Below are positions 34,383 through 41,986 of a stretch of DNA of 64,000 nucleotides, piece after piece. This DNA is from Variovorax sp. WS11 (GTDB lineage: Bacteria > Pseudomonadota > Gammaproteobacteria > Burkholderiales > Burkholderiaceae_C): contig NZ_JAAGOW010000001.1 of NCBI RefSeq assembly GCF_010499245.1, positions 620,001 through 684,000 of the forward strand. Direction: 5' to 3'. Position 1 is the first letter of the stretch. The number at the start of each line of letters is the position of its first letter. A model generated the notes under the pieces. The model had not been told where the DNA came from. It saw nothing but the letters and a program-made list of their open reading frames with translations, and did no database searches. The translations under genes and the position numbers were made by a program.

Positions 34383-35066
34383 ATGTACGAACTCGGAGTC
34401 GTCCACCGGAACATCGAACGCGCAGAGAGCGCCACGGCCGACGCACTGGCTGCGCTGGGCTCTGCGACCGTGCACGAGGCCATGGGACGCGTGGGCCTGC
34501 TCAAGCCCTACATGCGCCCGATCTATCCTGGCGCGCAGGTATCCGGCACCGCCGTGACGGTGCTGCTGCCGCCCGGCGACAACTGGATGCTGCACGTGGC
34601 GGCCGAGCAGATCCGCCCCGGGGACGTCGTGGTGGCGGCCACCTTTACCGACTGCACCGACGGCTACTTCGGCGACCTCCTAGCCACCAGCTTCCAGGCG
34701 CGCGGTGCCCGGGCACTGGTGATCGACGCGGGCGTGCGCGACGTGCGCACGCTGGCCGAAATGAGCTTTCCGGTGTGGAGCCGCGCCATCAGCAGCAAGG
34801 GCTGCGTCAAGGCCACGCTCGGCTCCGTCAACGTGCCGGTGGTGTGCGCAGGCATGCTGGTGCACCCCGGCGACGTGATCGTGGCGGACGACGACGGCGT
34901 GGTGTGTGTGCCGCGCGCCCTGGCTTCGCAGACGCTCGAAGCCGCCAGGAAGCGCGAGGCCAACGAGGGCGAGAAGCGCACCAAGCTGGCTTCCGGCGTG
35001 CTGGGCCTCGACATGTATTCGATGCGCGAGCCGCTGGCGAAAGCCGGCCTGCGCTACATCGACTGA
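34383..35066 (+). CDS. ligK: 4-carboxy-4-hydroxy-2-oxoadipate aldolase
   Basis: 227-residue class II pyruvate aldolase of the RraA-like family, matching LigK/ProA/GalC. It splits 4-carboxy-4-hydroxy-2-oxoadipate into pyruvate and oxaloacetate. Visible are the active-site region [13 protein letters not shown] (Arg and Asp), [10 protein letters not shown] at the N-terminus, and [20 protein letters not shown] 34383 is preceded by AAAGGAGCTG, an excellent ribosome binding site. It lies 25 bases after ligJ and 25 bases before the gallate dioxygenase gene, so the final two steps of gallate degradation are adjacent to the first. Confidence 0.93.
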   Translation: MYELGVVHRNIERAESATADALAALGSATVHEAMGRVGLLKPYMRPIYPGAQVSGTAVTVLLPPGDNWMLHVAAEQIRPGDVVVAATFTDCTDGYFGDLLATSFQARGARALVIDAGVRDVRTLAEMSFPVWSRAISSKGCVKATLGSVNVPVVCAGMLVHPGDVIVADDDGVVCVPRALASQTLEAARKREANEGEKRTKLASGVLGLDMYSMREPLAKAGLRYID

Positions 35067-35091
35067 CTGACGCCGGACAAGGAGAAGCATC

Positions 35092-36378
35092 ATGGCTCGC
35101 ATCATCGGCGCGGTCGCCTGCTCCCACACGCCCACCATCGGCTTCGCCTTCGACAAGAGCAAGCAGCAGGACCCGGTGTGGGCCCCCATCTTCGAGGCCT
35201 TCGCGCCGGTGCAGCGCTGGCTGGAAGAACAACGGCCCGACGTGCTGTTCTTCATCTACAACGACCACGTCAGCTCCTTCTTCTTCGACCACTACTCGGC
35301 CTTCTCGCTCGGTGTCGGCGAGCGGCACGAAGTGGCGGACGAAGGCGGCGGCGCGCGCGACCTGCCCGCGCTGGCCGGGCACCCGGCGCTGGCGCGGCAC
35401 ATCGGCCGCTCGCTGGTGGCCGACGAGTTCGACATGTCCTTCTTCCAGGACCGGGCGCTGGACCACGGCGTGTTCTCGCCGCTGTCGCTGCTGTGCCCCC
35501 ACGAGCCCAACTGGCCGATGCCGGTGGTGCCGCTGCAGGTCGGCGTTCTCCAGTCGCCCGTGCCTTCCGCCCGGCGCTGCTGGCGGCTGGGCCAGGCGCT
35601 GCGCCGCGCGATCGAGAGCTACCCGGAAGACCTGAAGGTGGCCATCGTCGCGACCGGCGGCCTCTCGCACCAGGTGCACGGCGAGCGCGCGGGCTTCAAC
35701 AACCCGGCCTGGGACGCACAGTTCCTCGACCTGATCGAGAACGACCCGGTGCGGCTCACCGAGATGACGCAGGCCGAGCTGGCCACGCTGGGCGGCCTGG
35801 AAGATGCCGAAGTCATCATGTGGCTGGTGATGCGCGGCGCGCTCTCGTCGAACGTGCGCAAGACGCACCAGAGCTACTACCTACCGTCGATGACCGGCAT
35901 CGCGACCGCGATCTACGAGAACCTGGCGAGCCCGCCGGTCGCTGGAGAGGCAGACCGCCATCGCCGTCACATCGACGCGCAATTGGCCGGCGTGGAAGCG
36001 CTGGAGGGCACCTACCCCTTCACGCTCGAGACCAGCGTGCGCGCCTTGCGGCTCAACAAGTTCCTGCACGGGATGACACGGCCCGAGCACCGGGCCCGCT
36101 TCCTGGCGGACGAGGAAGCGTCGTTCGAAGACGCGGGACTGAGCGCGCAGGAGCGCGAGCTCGTGCGCCGGCGCGACTGGCGCGGGCTGATCCACTACGG
36201 CGTCATCTTCTTCATGCTGGAGAAGCTCGGCGCAGTGGTCGGCGTGTCCAACCTGCACATCTATGCCGCCATGCGCGGCCAATCGCTGGAAGCCTTCCAG
36301 CAAACACGCAACGCGCCCGGCGCGCTGTATTCGGTGGCCGGCAAGGACGCGGCACCTCAAACCTGGAACAAGTCATGA
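35092..36378 (+). CDS. galA: gallate dioxygenase (LigAB-type extradiol enzyme)
   Basis: 428-residue extradiol dioxygenase that opens the gallate ring. It is a natural fusion: the N-terminal part is LigB-like, with His12 (VACSHTPTIG) and His59 (IYNDHVSSFF) as iron ligands, and the C-terminal 120 residues are LigA-like (TYPFTLETSVRALRLNKFLHGM, NLHIYAAMRGQS). Length and fused order match gallate dioxygenases GalA of Pseudomonas putida and DesB of Sphingobium (about 420), rather than two-subunit protocatechuate 4,5-dioxygenase. The product is the keto form of 4-oxalomesaconate, some of which can cyclise to 2-pyrone-4,6-dicarboxylate for LigI. AAGGAGAAG precedes ATG 35092; the stop overlaps the next gene as ATGA. 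Confidence 0.92.
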   Translation: MARIIGAVACSHTPTIGFAFDKSKQQDPVWAPIFEAFAPVQRWLEEQRPDVLFFIYNDHVSSFFFDHYSAFSLGVGERHEVADEGGGARDLPALAGHPALARHIGRSLVADEFDMSFFQDRALDHGVFSPLSLLCPHEPNWPMPVVPLQVGVLQSPVPSARRCWRLGQALRRAIESYPEDLKVAIVATGGLSHQVHGERAGFNNPAWDAQFLDLIENDPVRLTEMTQAELATLGGLEDAEVIMWLVMRGALSSNVRKTHQSYYLPSMTGIATAIYENLASPPVAGEADRHRRHIDAQLAGVEALEGTYPFTLETSVRALRLNKFLHGMTRPEHRARFLADEEASFEDAGLSAQERELVRRRDWRGLIHYGVIFFMLEKLGAVVGVSNLHIYAAMRGQSLEAFQQTRNAPGALYSVAGKDAAPQTWNKS

Positions 36379-37358
36379 AGAAGATGTTTTTTCGCCGCCA
36401 CCTGCTCGCCGCAACCGGCCTGCTGGCGATCGGCATGCCCTTCGGCGCCAGTGCCGCCGATGCCTATCCGAGCAAACCGATCAAGATCATCGTCGGCTAC
36501 AGCGCCGGCGGCGCGGTGGACCTGATTGCACGCTCGGTCGGCCAGCGCATGAGCACCCTGCTCGGCCAGCCGGTCATCGTCGAGAACAAGCCGGGCGCGG
36601 GAACCAACATCGCGGTCAAGGCGCTCATCGCCAGCCCGCCGGATGGCTACACCCTGATGCTCGCAGCCAACGCACTGGCCGTGAACCCCGCGCTGTTCCA
36701 GCCCGCCCCCTACGACCTGGAACGCGACCTGACGCCGGTGTCCCTGGTCGGGCGCGTGCCCGTCGTGGCCGCGGTGCGCGAGGGTTCGGAGTTCAAGACC
36801 CTGCCGCAGCTGGTGGCCGCCGCCAAGGCGAAACCCGATACGCTGGGCGTCGCCACCCCGGGCAATGGCTCCACGCCGCACCTGGCCATCGAACTGTTCC
36901 AGCACACCGCCGGCGTCTCGATGCGCCACGTGCCGTACAAGGGCGGCGCGCAGGCACTCACGGATGCGGTGGGCGGCCACGTGGACGTGGTCGCGGTCAA
37001 CGCCCTCGAGGCGGCGCCGCTGGCCAAGGGCGGCAAGCTGCGCGTGCTGGCGCTGATGAGCCCCGAGCGCGCGGCCGTGCTGCCGGGCGTGCCCACCGTC
37101 GCCGAGTCGGGCTATCCGGGCTTCGAAGCCAGCGTCTGGTACGGCTTCGTCGCGCCGGCGGGCTTGCCCAAGCCGGTGCTCGCAAAACTGCACGAGACAG
37201 TGCAGAAGGCGATCGAGTCGCCCGAAGTGCGCGACCAGCTCGCCGCGGCCGGGGGCGTGCCCTTGCCCGGACCGACCGAGCGATTCGACAAGCTGCTCAA
37301 GAGCGAAGCGGCCCGCTACGGCAAGTTGATCCGCGAGGCCGGCATCAAGCCGGACTGA
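36375..37358 (+). CDS. Bug/TctC substrate-binding protein of the gallate operon
   Basis: 327-residue Bug protein with a signal peptide ending near ASAAD, then KPIKIIVGYSAGGAVDLIAR, VIVENKPGAGTNIA, DGYTLMLAANAL and HVPYKGGAQALTDAVGG. It starts inside the stop codon of the gallate dioxygenase gene (ATGA), which ties it strongly to gallate or a related trihydroxybenzoate. A second, different Bug gene follows immediately. Confidence 0.92.
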   Translation: MKKMFFRRHLLAATGLLAIGMPFGASAADAYPSKPIKIIVGYSAGGAVDLIARSVGQRMSTLLGQPVIVENKPGAGTNIAVKALIASPPDGYTLMLAANALAVNPALFQPAPYDLERDLTPVSLVGRVPVVAAVREGSEFKTLPQLVAAAKAKPDTLGVATPGNGSTPHLAIELFQHTAGVSMRHVPYKGGAQALTDAVGGHVDVVAVNALEAAPLAKGGKLRVLALMSPERAAVLPGVPTVAESGYPGFEASVWYGFVAPAGLPKPVLAKLHETVQKAIESPEVRDQLAAAGGVPLPGPTERFDKLLKSEAARYGKLIREAGIKPD

Positions 37359-37359
37359 C

Positions 37360-38340
37360 ATGGAACGCAGACAATTTCTTGCGGGTGCCGGGGCAACGCT
37401 CGCGGCGCTGGGCGCGGCGCCGATGCGCGCCCGCGCCGCTGCCTACCCCGACAAGCCGATCCGCCTGGTGGTGCCCTTCGGCGCCGGCGGCGTGGCCGAT
37501 CTCACGGCGCGCGCCGTCGGCCAGGCCCTGGGGCAGCGGCTCGGCCAGAGCGTGGTGGTGGACAACCGCCCGGGCGCCGGCGGCGTGGTCGCGGGCGACG
37601 CGGTGGCCAAGGCCGCGCCGGACGGCTACACGCTGCTGCTGATGAGCAACGGCACCGCGGTGAGCGAGGGCCTGTTCAAACGCCTGCCTTTCGATGCGCG
37701 CAAGGACTTCGCCCCGATCTCCCTGCTCGGCCGGTTCGACCTGGCGCTCGTCGTGCCCGGCAGCTCGAAGTTCAAGAATCTGCAGGAACTGCTCGACGCC
37801 GCGAGGCAGCAGCCGGGCAAGCTCAACCTCGGCACCGTCAACGTCGGGAGCACGCAGCATCTGTCGGCCGAGCTGTTGAAGCTTTCCGCGCAGGTCGACC
37901 TGCAGGTGGTGCCCTTCAACGGGACGCCGGCCGTGCTGACCGCGCTGCGCGGCGGGCAGATCGATGCGGCGATCGAGATCCTGTCGCCGCTCATGCCGCA
38001 AATCCAGGCGCAGGGCGTCCGCGCCCTGGCGGTGCTGGGCGACGGGCGCTCGCCGCTGCTGCCGCAGGTGCCCACGGCGGCGGAGAGCGCCGGACTGAAG
38101 GGCTTCGAGGTGAGCTCGTGGAATGCCCTGGCCGCCCCCGCCAAGACACCGCCCGACATCGTCGCGCGCCTGGCGAGCGAGGCCCGGCAGGTGCTCGAAT
38201 CGGCGGCGCTGAAGAAGCAGCTCGCCGACCTGAACGTGCAGGCCCGCGCCAGCAGCCCCGAGCAACTGGCGGCGCTGCTCGACAGCGAGATCAAGCGCTG
38301 GAGCGATGTGATCGCGCGAGCCAAAATCCCGCGCCAATGA
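37360..38340 (+). CDS. second Bug/TctC protein of the gallate operon
   Basis: 326-residue Bug protein starting one base after the previous stop. The N-terminus MERRQFLAGAGATLAALGAA is a twin-arginine-like signal, followed by KPIRLVVPFGAGGVADLTAR, VVVDNRPGAGGVVA, DGYTLLLMSNGT and VVPFNGTPAVLTALRGG, the last differing from the usual HVPYKG. The two neighbours may bind different forms or related acids. The gene ends 20 bases before the ModA-like gene. Confidence 0.9.
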   Translation: MERRQFLAGAGATLAALGAAPMRARAAAYPDKPIRLVVPFGAGGVADLTARAVGQALGQRLGQSVVVDNRPGAGGVVAGDAVAKAAPDGYTLLLMSNGTAVSEGLFKRLPFDARKDFAPISLLGRFDLALVVPGSSKFKNLQELLDAARQQPGKLNLGTVNVGSTQHLSAELLKLSAQVDLQVVPFNGTPAVLTALRGGQIDAAIEILSPLMPQIQAQGVRALAVLGDGRSPLLPQVPTAAESAGLKGFEVSSWNALAAPAKTPPDIVARLASEARQVLESAALKKQLADLNVQARASSPEQLAALLDSEIKRWSDVIARAKIPRQ

Positions 38341-38359
38341 ACGTCTCGTTGCACGGACC

Positions 38360-39055
38360 ATGACCTACCCTCCTCTCCGGATCATTTCGTCCATGGCCAC
38401 GCGGGCGCTGCTCGAAGAGCTCTCGGCGGCCTACGCGCAACGCACCGGCGCGGCCGTCGCCGTCGAATCGGCGGGCGGGGTCGAAGCCGCGCGCCGCGTG
38501 TCGGCCGGCGAGCCTTTCGACGCCGTGACGCTCGCCTCCGACGCGATCGACAAGCTGGCCGCGGCCGGCAGGGTCGATGCCGCCGGCAAGGTCGATCTGG
38601 TCCGCTCGGGCGTCGGCGTGGCGGTGCCCGCAGGTGCCGCGCGGCCGGACATCGCCACGGAAGACGCGCTGCGCCGCGCCGTGAAGGGCGCGGCCGGCAT
38701 CGGCTACTCGACGGGTCCCAGCGGCGTCGCGCTGATCGCGCTGTTCCAGCGCTGGGGCATCGCCGGCGAGCTCGAAGGCCGGCTGGTGCAGGCACCGCCG
38801 GGCGTGCCGGTCGGCTCGCTGGTGGCGCGCGGCGACGCGGCCCTGGGCTTCCAGCAGATGAGCGAACTGTTGCATGTCGAGGGCATCGATCTGCTGGGGC
38901 CCTTGCCGTCGTCGATCCAGATCACGACGGTGTTCTCCGCTGCGCCGTGCCTCGGGTCGGCCCGACGCGACGCGGTGCGTGCACTGCTCGATTTCATGGC
39001 CTCGCCGGACACCGCCGAGGCCAAGCGCCGCCACGGCATGGAAGCGGCATCATGA
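38360..39055 (+). CDS. ModA-like substrate-binding-fold protein without a signal peptide
   Basis: 231-residue protein with the fold pattern of molybdate-binding protein ModA: LRIISSMATRALLEELSAAYAQRTG at the N-terminus, FDAVTLASDAIDKLAAAGRV, a GIGYSTGPSG ligand loop, and a final DFMASPDTAEAKRRHGM. No signal peptide is seen, and the N-terminal residues already belong to the first strand, so the protein may be cytoplasmic. It sits between a Bug gene and ligI. It could be a binding protein that has lost export, or an enzyme or sensor on that fold. Its role in gallate breakdown is unknown. Confidence 0.8.
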   Translation: MTYPPLRIISSMATRALLEELSAAYAQRTGAAVAVESAGGVEAARRVSAGEPFDAVTLASDAIDKLAAAGRVDAAGKVDLVRSGVGVAVPAGAARPDIATEDALRRAVKGAAGIGYSTGPSGVALIALFQRWGIAGELEGRLVQAPPGVPVGSLVARGDAALGFQQMSELLHVEGIDLLGPLPSSIQITTVFSAAPCLGSARRDAVRALLDFMASPDTAEAKRRHGMEAAS

Positions 39056-39113
39056 GACGCCGAGCCTGTCCCCAATCGAATCGCACCGCAGCACGTCGCG
39101 CGGAGGTTACCGA

Positions 39114-40028
39114 ATGACCCACTTCACCAAGACGCCAGGCTGGCTCGACTGGCATCCCGCCCCATCGTCACCGCGCTTTCGCGTGCCGCCGGGCAGCGTC
39201 GACGCGCACTGCCACGTCTTCGGCCCCGGCGATCGCTTCCCCTACGCGCCCGAGCGCAAGTACACGCCTTGCGATGCCTCGAAGGAGCAGCTGTTCGCCT
39301 TGCGCGACCACCTGGGCTTCGAGCGGAACGTGATCGTCCAGGCCACCTGCCATGGTGCCGACAACAGCGCCCTCGTCGACGCGCTGCAGGCCTCGAACGG
39401 CCGTGCAAGGGGCATCGCGACGGTGAAGCGCAGCGTGAGCAATGAGGAACTGCAGGCCCTGCACGCCGCCGGCGTGCGCGGCGTGCGCTTCAATTTCGTC
39501 AAGCGCCTGGTCGACTTCACGCCCCGCGACGAACTGATGGAGATCGCCGGCCGCGTCGCCGGGCTGGGCTGGCACGTGGTGGTCTACTTCGAGGCGGTCG
39601 ACCTGCCCGAGCTGCAGGACTTCTTCATCGACCTGCCGACCCCGGTGGTGGTCGACCACATGGGCCGGCCCGATGTCTCGCAGCCGGTCGACGGGCCGGA
39701 GTTCGAGTGCTTCGTCCGCTTCATGCGCGAGCACGAGAAGGTCTGGTGCAAGGTCAGCTGCCCCGAGCGCCTGTCGGCCAGCGGCCCGCCCGCGCTGGAC
39801 GGCGAGCGCTCGCCCTACCGCGATGTGGCGCCCTTCGCACGCCGCATCGTCGAGCTGTTCCCCGACCGCGTGCTGTGGGGCACCGACTGGCCGCATCCGA
39901 ACCTGAAGCAGCACATGCCGGACGACGGGCTGTTGGTGGACTTCATCCCCCACATCGCGCCGACGGCAGAGCTGCAGCAGAAGCTGCTGGTGGACAACCC
40001 GCGGCGCTTGTACTGGGCAGGCGATTGA
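39114..40028 (+). CDS. ligI: 2-pyrone-4,6-dicarboxylate lactonase
   Basis: 304-residue amidohydrolase-superfamily lactonase. It hydrolyses 2-pyrone-4,6-dicarboxylate to 4-oxalomesaconate, which LigJ then hydrates. Sequence and length match Sphingobium LigI as I know it: DAHCHVFGPGDRFPYAP, KYTPCDASKEQLFALRDHLG, IVQATCHGADN, RGVRFNFVKRL, VVVDHMGRPDV and WGTDWPHPNLKQHMPDDGL. The start ATG 39114 follows GGAGGTTACCGA; a longer in-frame start lies inside the ModA-like gene. It recovers pyrone formed by gallate dioxygenase or by another ring-cleavage route. Confidence 0.93.
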   Translation: MTHFTKTPGWLDWHPAPSSPRFRVPPGSVDAHCHVFGPGDRFPYAPERKYTPCDASKEQLFALRDHLGFERNVIVQATCHGADNSALVDALQASNGRARGIATVKRSVSNEELQALHAAGVRGVRFNFVKRLVDFTPRDELMEIAGRVAGLGWHVVVYFEAVDLPELQDFFIDLPTPVVVDHMGRPDVSQPVDGPEFECFVRFMREHEKVWCKVSCPERLSASGPPALDGERSPYRDVAPFARRIVELFPDRVLWGTDWPHPNLKQHMPDDGLLVDFIPHIAPTAELQQKLLVDNPRRLYWAGD

Positions 40029-40111
40029 TCGCGTGCGCACAGCAAAGACCGTGTCCTGGGGCAAATCGACCCCCGAGTTTCAGTCCATTTGTCCCTTGAG
40101 CGAAGATCGCG

Positions 40112-40633
40112 ATGCCGGTGTACTCACCCTCACGAACGGGGGTGCTTGCTATGACCGGAATGTTGAACTCGATGGCAGAGGGCTGGCGCCGCGGCAGGAC
40201 AACTGCTGCTGCTGTCCGGCTGCTTGTGTTGGTCTACCGTGTTCCGTACGACGCGCGGTTGAGCCAGCGCGTGCAGGCCATCGAGGCAGAGTTGCCGCAC
40301 TATCCGGCGACCGACCACGACATTGCCTTGAGCTATGTCGTCGAACTGCTCAAGGCCATGCCGACAGAAGAGTCCTGGCGGTTCAGAAGGGTCGTTGCCA
40401 AGTACCTCGCCATCGCCGAGACGGCAGAGGAGCAGTTCCTGTACGAAGTTCCGGCGCCCTTGATAGAGCTGAGACGGCTTGCCAAAGACCAGTTCAAGCT
40501 GGGTGCTCCCGCGGGCGAACGAATGGTCTTGCCTTGCCCGATGTGTTCGCAGCGGGTGCGTGCTCCACTCGGTAGAAAATTGCACATCACGTGCCCCAAG
40601 TGCAGCCATTCCTTCGACGCGGATCTGGGCTGA
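40112..40633 (+). CDS. hypothetical protein with C-terminal zinc ribbon
   Basis: 173-residue protein (160 if it starts at ATG 40151, which has a better GGGGGTG site). The middle is helical and charged, with no membrane segment. The C-terminus is a zinc ribbon, CPMCSQRVRAPLG then CPKCSHSF, with four cysteines in two CxxC pairs. I do not recognise the family. It is near, but convergent with, the DUF2894 operon and follows ligI by 83 bases; functional linkage to either is uncertain. Confidence 0.7.
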   Translation: MPVYSPSRTGVLAMTGMLNSMAEGWRRGRTTAAAVRLLVLVYRVPYDARLSQRVQAIEAELPHYPATDHDIALSYVVELLKAMPTEESWRFRRVVAKYLAIAETAEEQFLYEVPAPLIELRRLAKDQFKLGAPAGERMVLPCPMCSQRVRAPLGRKLHITCPKCSHSFDADLG

Positions 40634-40650
40634 GATGGGTGTCGACCCAA

Positions 40651-41361
40651 TCAGCCGGCTTTACCGCGGCCGGACTTCCTCTGCCCCTCGGCGCGCGGGG
40701 CCTCCGCACCCGCCGAAGCACTGCCGGCATTCGCCCGGTCGAGCCACAGCAAGGCATCGACATGCGACATGAAGCGGTGGAGGTACTCCGGCGACAGCTC
40801 GCGCATCAGCATGAGTGCGCGATGCACGAGCTGGTGCGAGTTGAGCGGGCCCGCATTCTCCGGCACGGCCGCCAGGGTCTGGGTCAGCCGCCGATCGGCA
40901 CTGAGCCTGGACCAGGTGCTGCGGAAATAGCTCAGCGTCTTCAGTTCCTGAGAGGAGGAAGAGGACAAGCCGGGCACGCTGGCACCTGTGATTGCACCCT
41001 CCCCCTGTGACGACGCCGGCCGGGCGATGGCGTCTACGAGTTCCGCAAGCGGCCCGCGAGGGGCCTGGCCTTTCTGCGCCGCGCCGGAAGTGCCTTCTGC
41101 GGCGGGGATCTTGCCGAGATCCTCGGCATACGCGGCCAGCAGTTCCCGCACCTTGGTGTCCAGGATGTGCCGCGTTTCGCCGTGGTGCGTGGCGGCCCGC
41201 CTCGCCAGCGCTTCGATGAAACGGAAGCGCACGGGGTCGCGGCGATGATCGCCCCGCGCGCGGCATGCGTCGATCATCGCGCCGGCGTCCATAGCCGAGG
41301 CCGTGGCCGCCGCGCCGCCTCCCGAGTTCAGCGCACTACTCACGAGACTTCGAGTCGGCAT
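40651..41361 (-). CDS. DUF2894-domain protein, last gene of stator-like operon
   Basis: 236-residue soluble protein matching DUF2894 as I know it from Burkholderiales. Recognisable segments are RFIEALARRAATHHGETRHILDTKV, LSYFRSTWSRLSADRRLTQTLAAVPENAGPLNSHQLVHRALMLMRELSPEYLHRFM and a C-terminal WLDRANAG. No catalytic motif or membrane segment is visible; the final 20 residues are basic. The start is uncertain: ATG 41361 and GTG 41343 (which overlaps the upstream TAG) are both possible. Coordinates use ATG 41361. Its consistent place beside an ExbB/MotA-like and an OmpA protein suggests an accessory or effector part of that complex. Confidence 0.82.
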   Translation of the reverse strand: MPTRSLVSSALNSGGGAAATASAMDAGAMIDACRARGDHRRDPVRFRFIEALARRAATHHGETRHILDTKVRELLAAYAEDLGKIPAAEGTSGAAQKGQAPRGPLAELVDAIARPASSQGEGAITGASVPGLSSSSSQELKTLSYFRSTWSRLSADRRLTQTLAAVPENAGPLNSHQLVHRALMLMRELSPEYLHRFMSHVDALLWLDRANAGSASAGAEAPRAEGQRKSGRGKAG

Positions 41362-41986
41362 GGGACTGCCTCGGTGCCGGCGCCATCTCCACACGCCGGT
41401 TCTTCGACCGCCCCTCGGCATCGGCATTCGACGCCACGGCCTGCTCGGAACCGAAGGCGGCGGCGAAGACGGAGGACGATGGAATGCCCTCCTCGATCAA
41501 GGCCCGGGTCACCGTCAGCGCCCGCTGTGCAGACAGCTCCCAGTTGTCGGCGAAGCGGCGATTGCCGTCCCGCAGCTGCCGGTCGTCGGTGAAGCCGCTC
41601 ACCATCAGCACCTCGTCGCGGGCCTGGAGATAGGTGCCCAGCGGCACGCTGAGGCTCTTCAGCAGTTGCCGGCCTTCGGGCTGCAACTCCGCGGAGCTGG
41701 AGGCAAACAGCACGCTGCCGCTGATGCCGATGCGCCCGTTGCTGAGCGTCACCCGGCCCGCGGCCAGAGGGACCGCCAGGGCCTTCTCGAGGGCCTGCAG
41801 CCGCTGCGCCTGCGCCTCGCGCTTCTTGATCTCGTCCTGCAGCTGGGTCGTGAGTTCGAGCTGCATGCCGATCGCAAACACCAGGATCAGCACGAAGGCG
41901 CCCAGCAGCCCCGACATCAGGTCGCCGAACACCGCCCAGACCGGCACGCTCGGCTCCAGGCCGGCGTCGTCGACGTCCTCCCGCAT
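41336..41986 (-). CDS. MotB/OmpA-like stator protein
   Basis: 216-residue inner-membrane protein with one transmembrane helix near the N-terminus (about 21-42, FGDLMSGLLGAFVLILVF) and a C-terminal OmpA-like peptidoglycan-binding domain (SGSVLFASSSAELQPEG, GFTDDR, NWELSAQRALTV, SKNRRVEM). Asp22 sits at the start of the helix, where MotB, ExbD and ZorB place the ion-binding aspartate. A linker of about 35 mostly helical residues separates the helix from the OmpA domain. Its start shares one base with the stop of the DUF802 gene (TGATG). The pair resembles a MotA-MotB type stator more than a free outer-membrane OmpA protein. Confidence 0.88.
   Translation of the reverse strand: MREDVDDAGLEPSVPVWAVFGDLMSGLLGAFVLILVFAIGMQLELTTQLQDEIKKREAQAQRLQALEKALAVPLAAGRVTLSNGRIGISGSVLFASSSAELQPEGRQLLKSLSVPLGTYLQARDEVLMVSGFTDDRQLRDGNRRFADNWELSAQRALTVTRALIEEGIPSSSVFAAAFGSEQAVASNADAEGRSKNRRVEMAPAPRQSHADSKSRE

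Noticed and set aside
35092..36378. Protocatechuate 4,5-dioxygenase (LigAB)
   Set aside because: The small- and large-subunit domains are fused in one 428-residue protein, with the catalytic domain first, which is the gallate dioxygenase arrangement.
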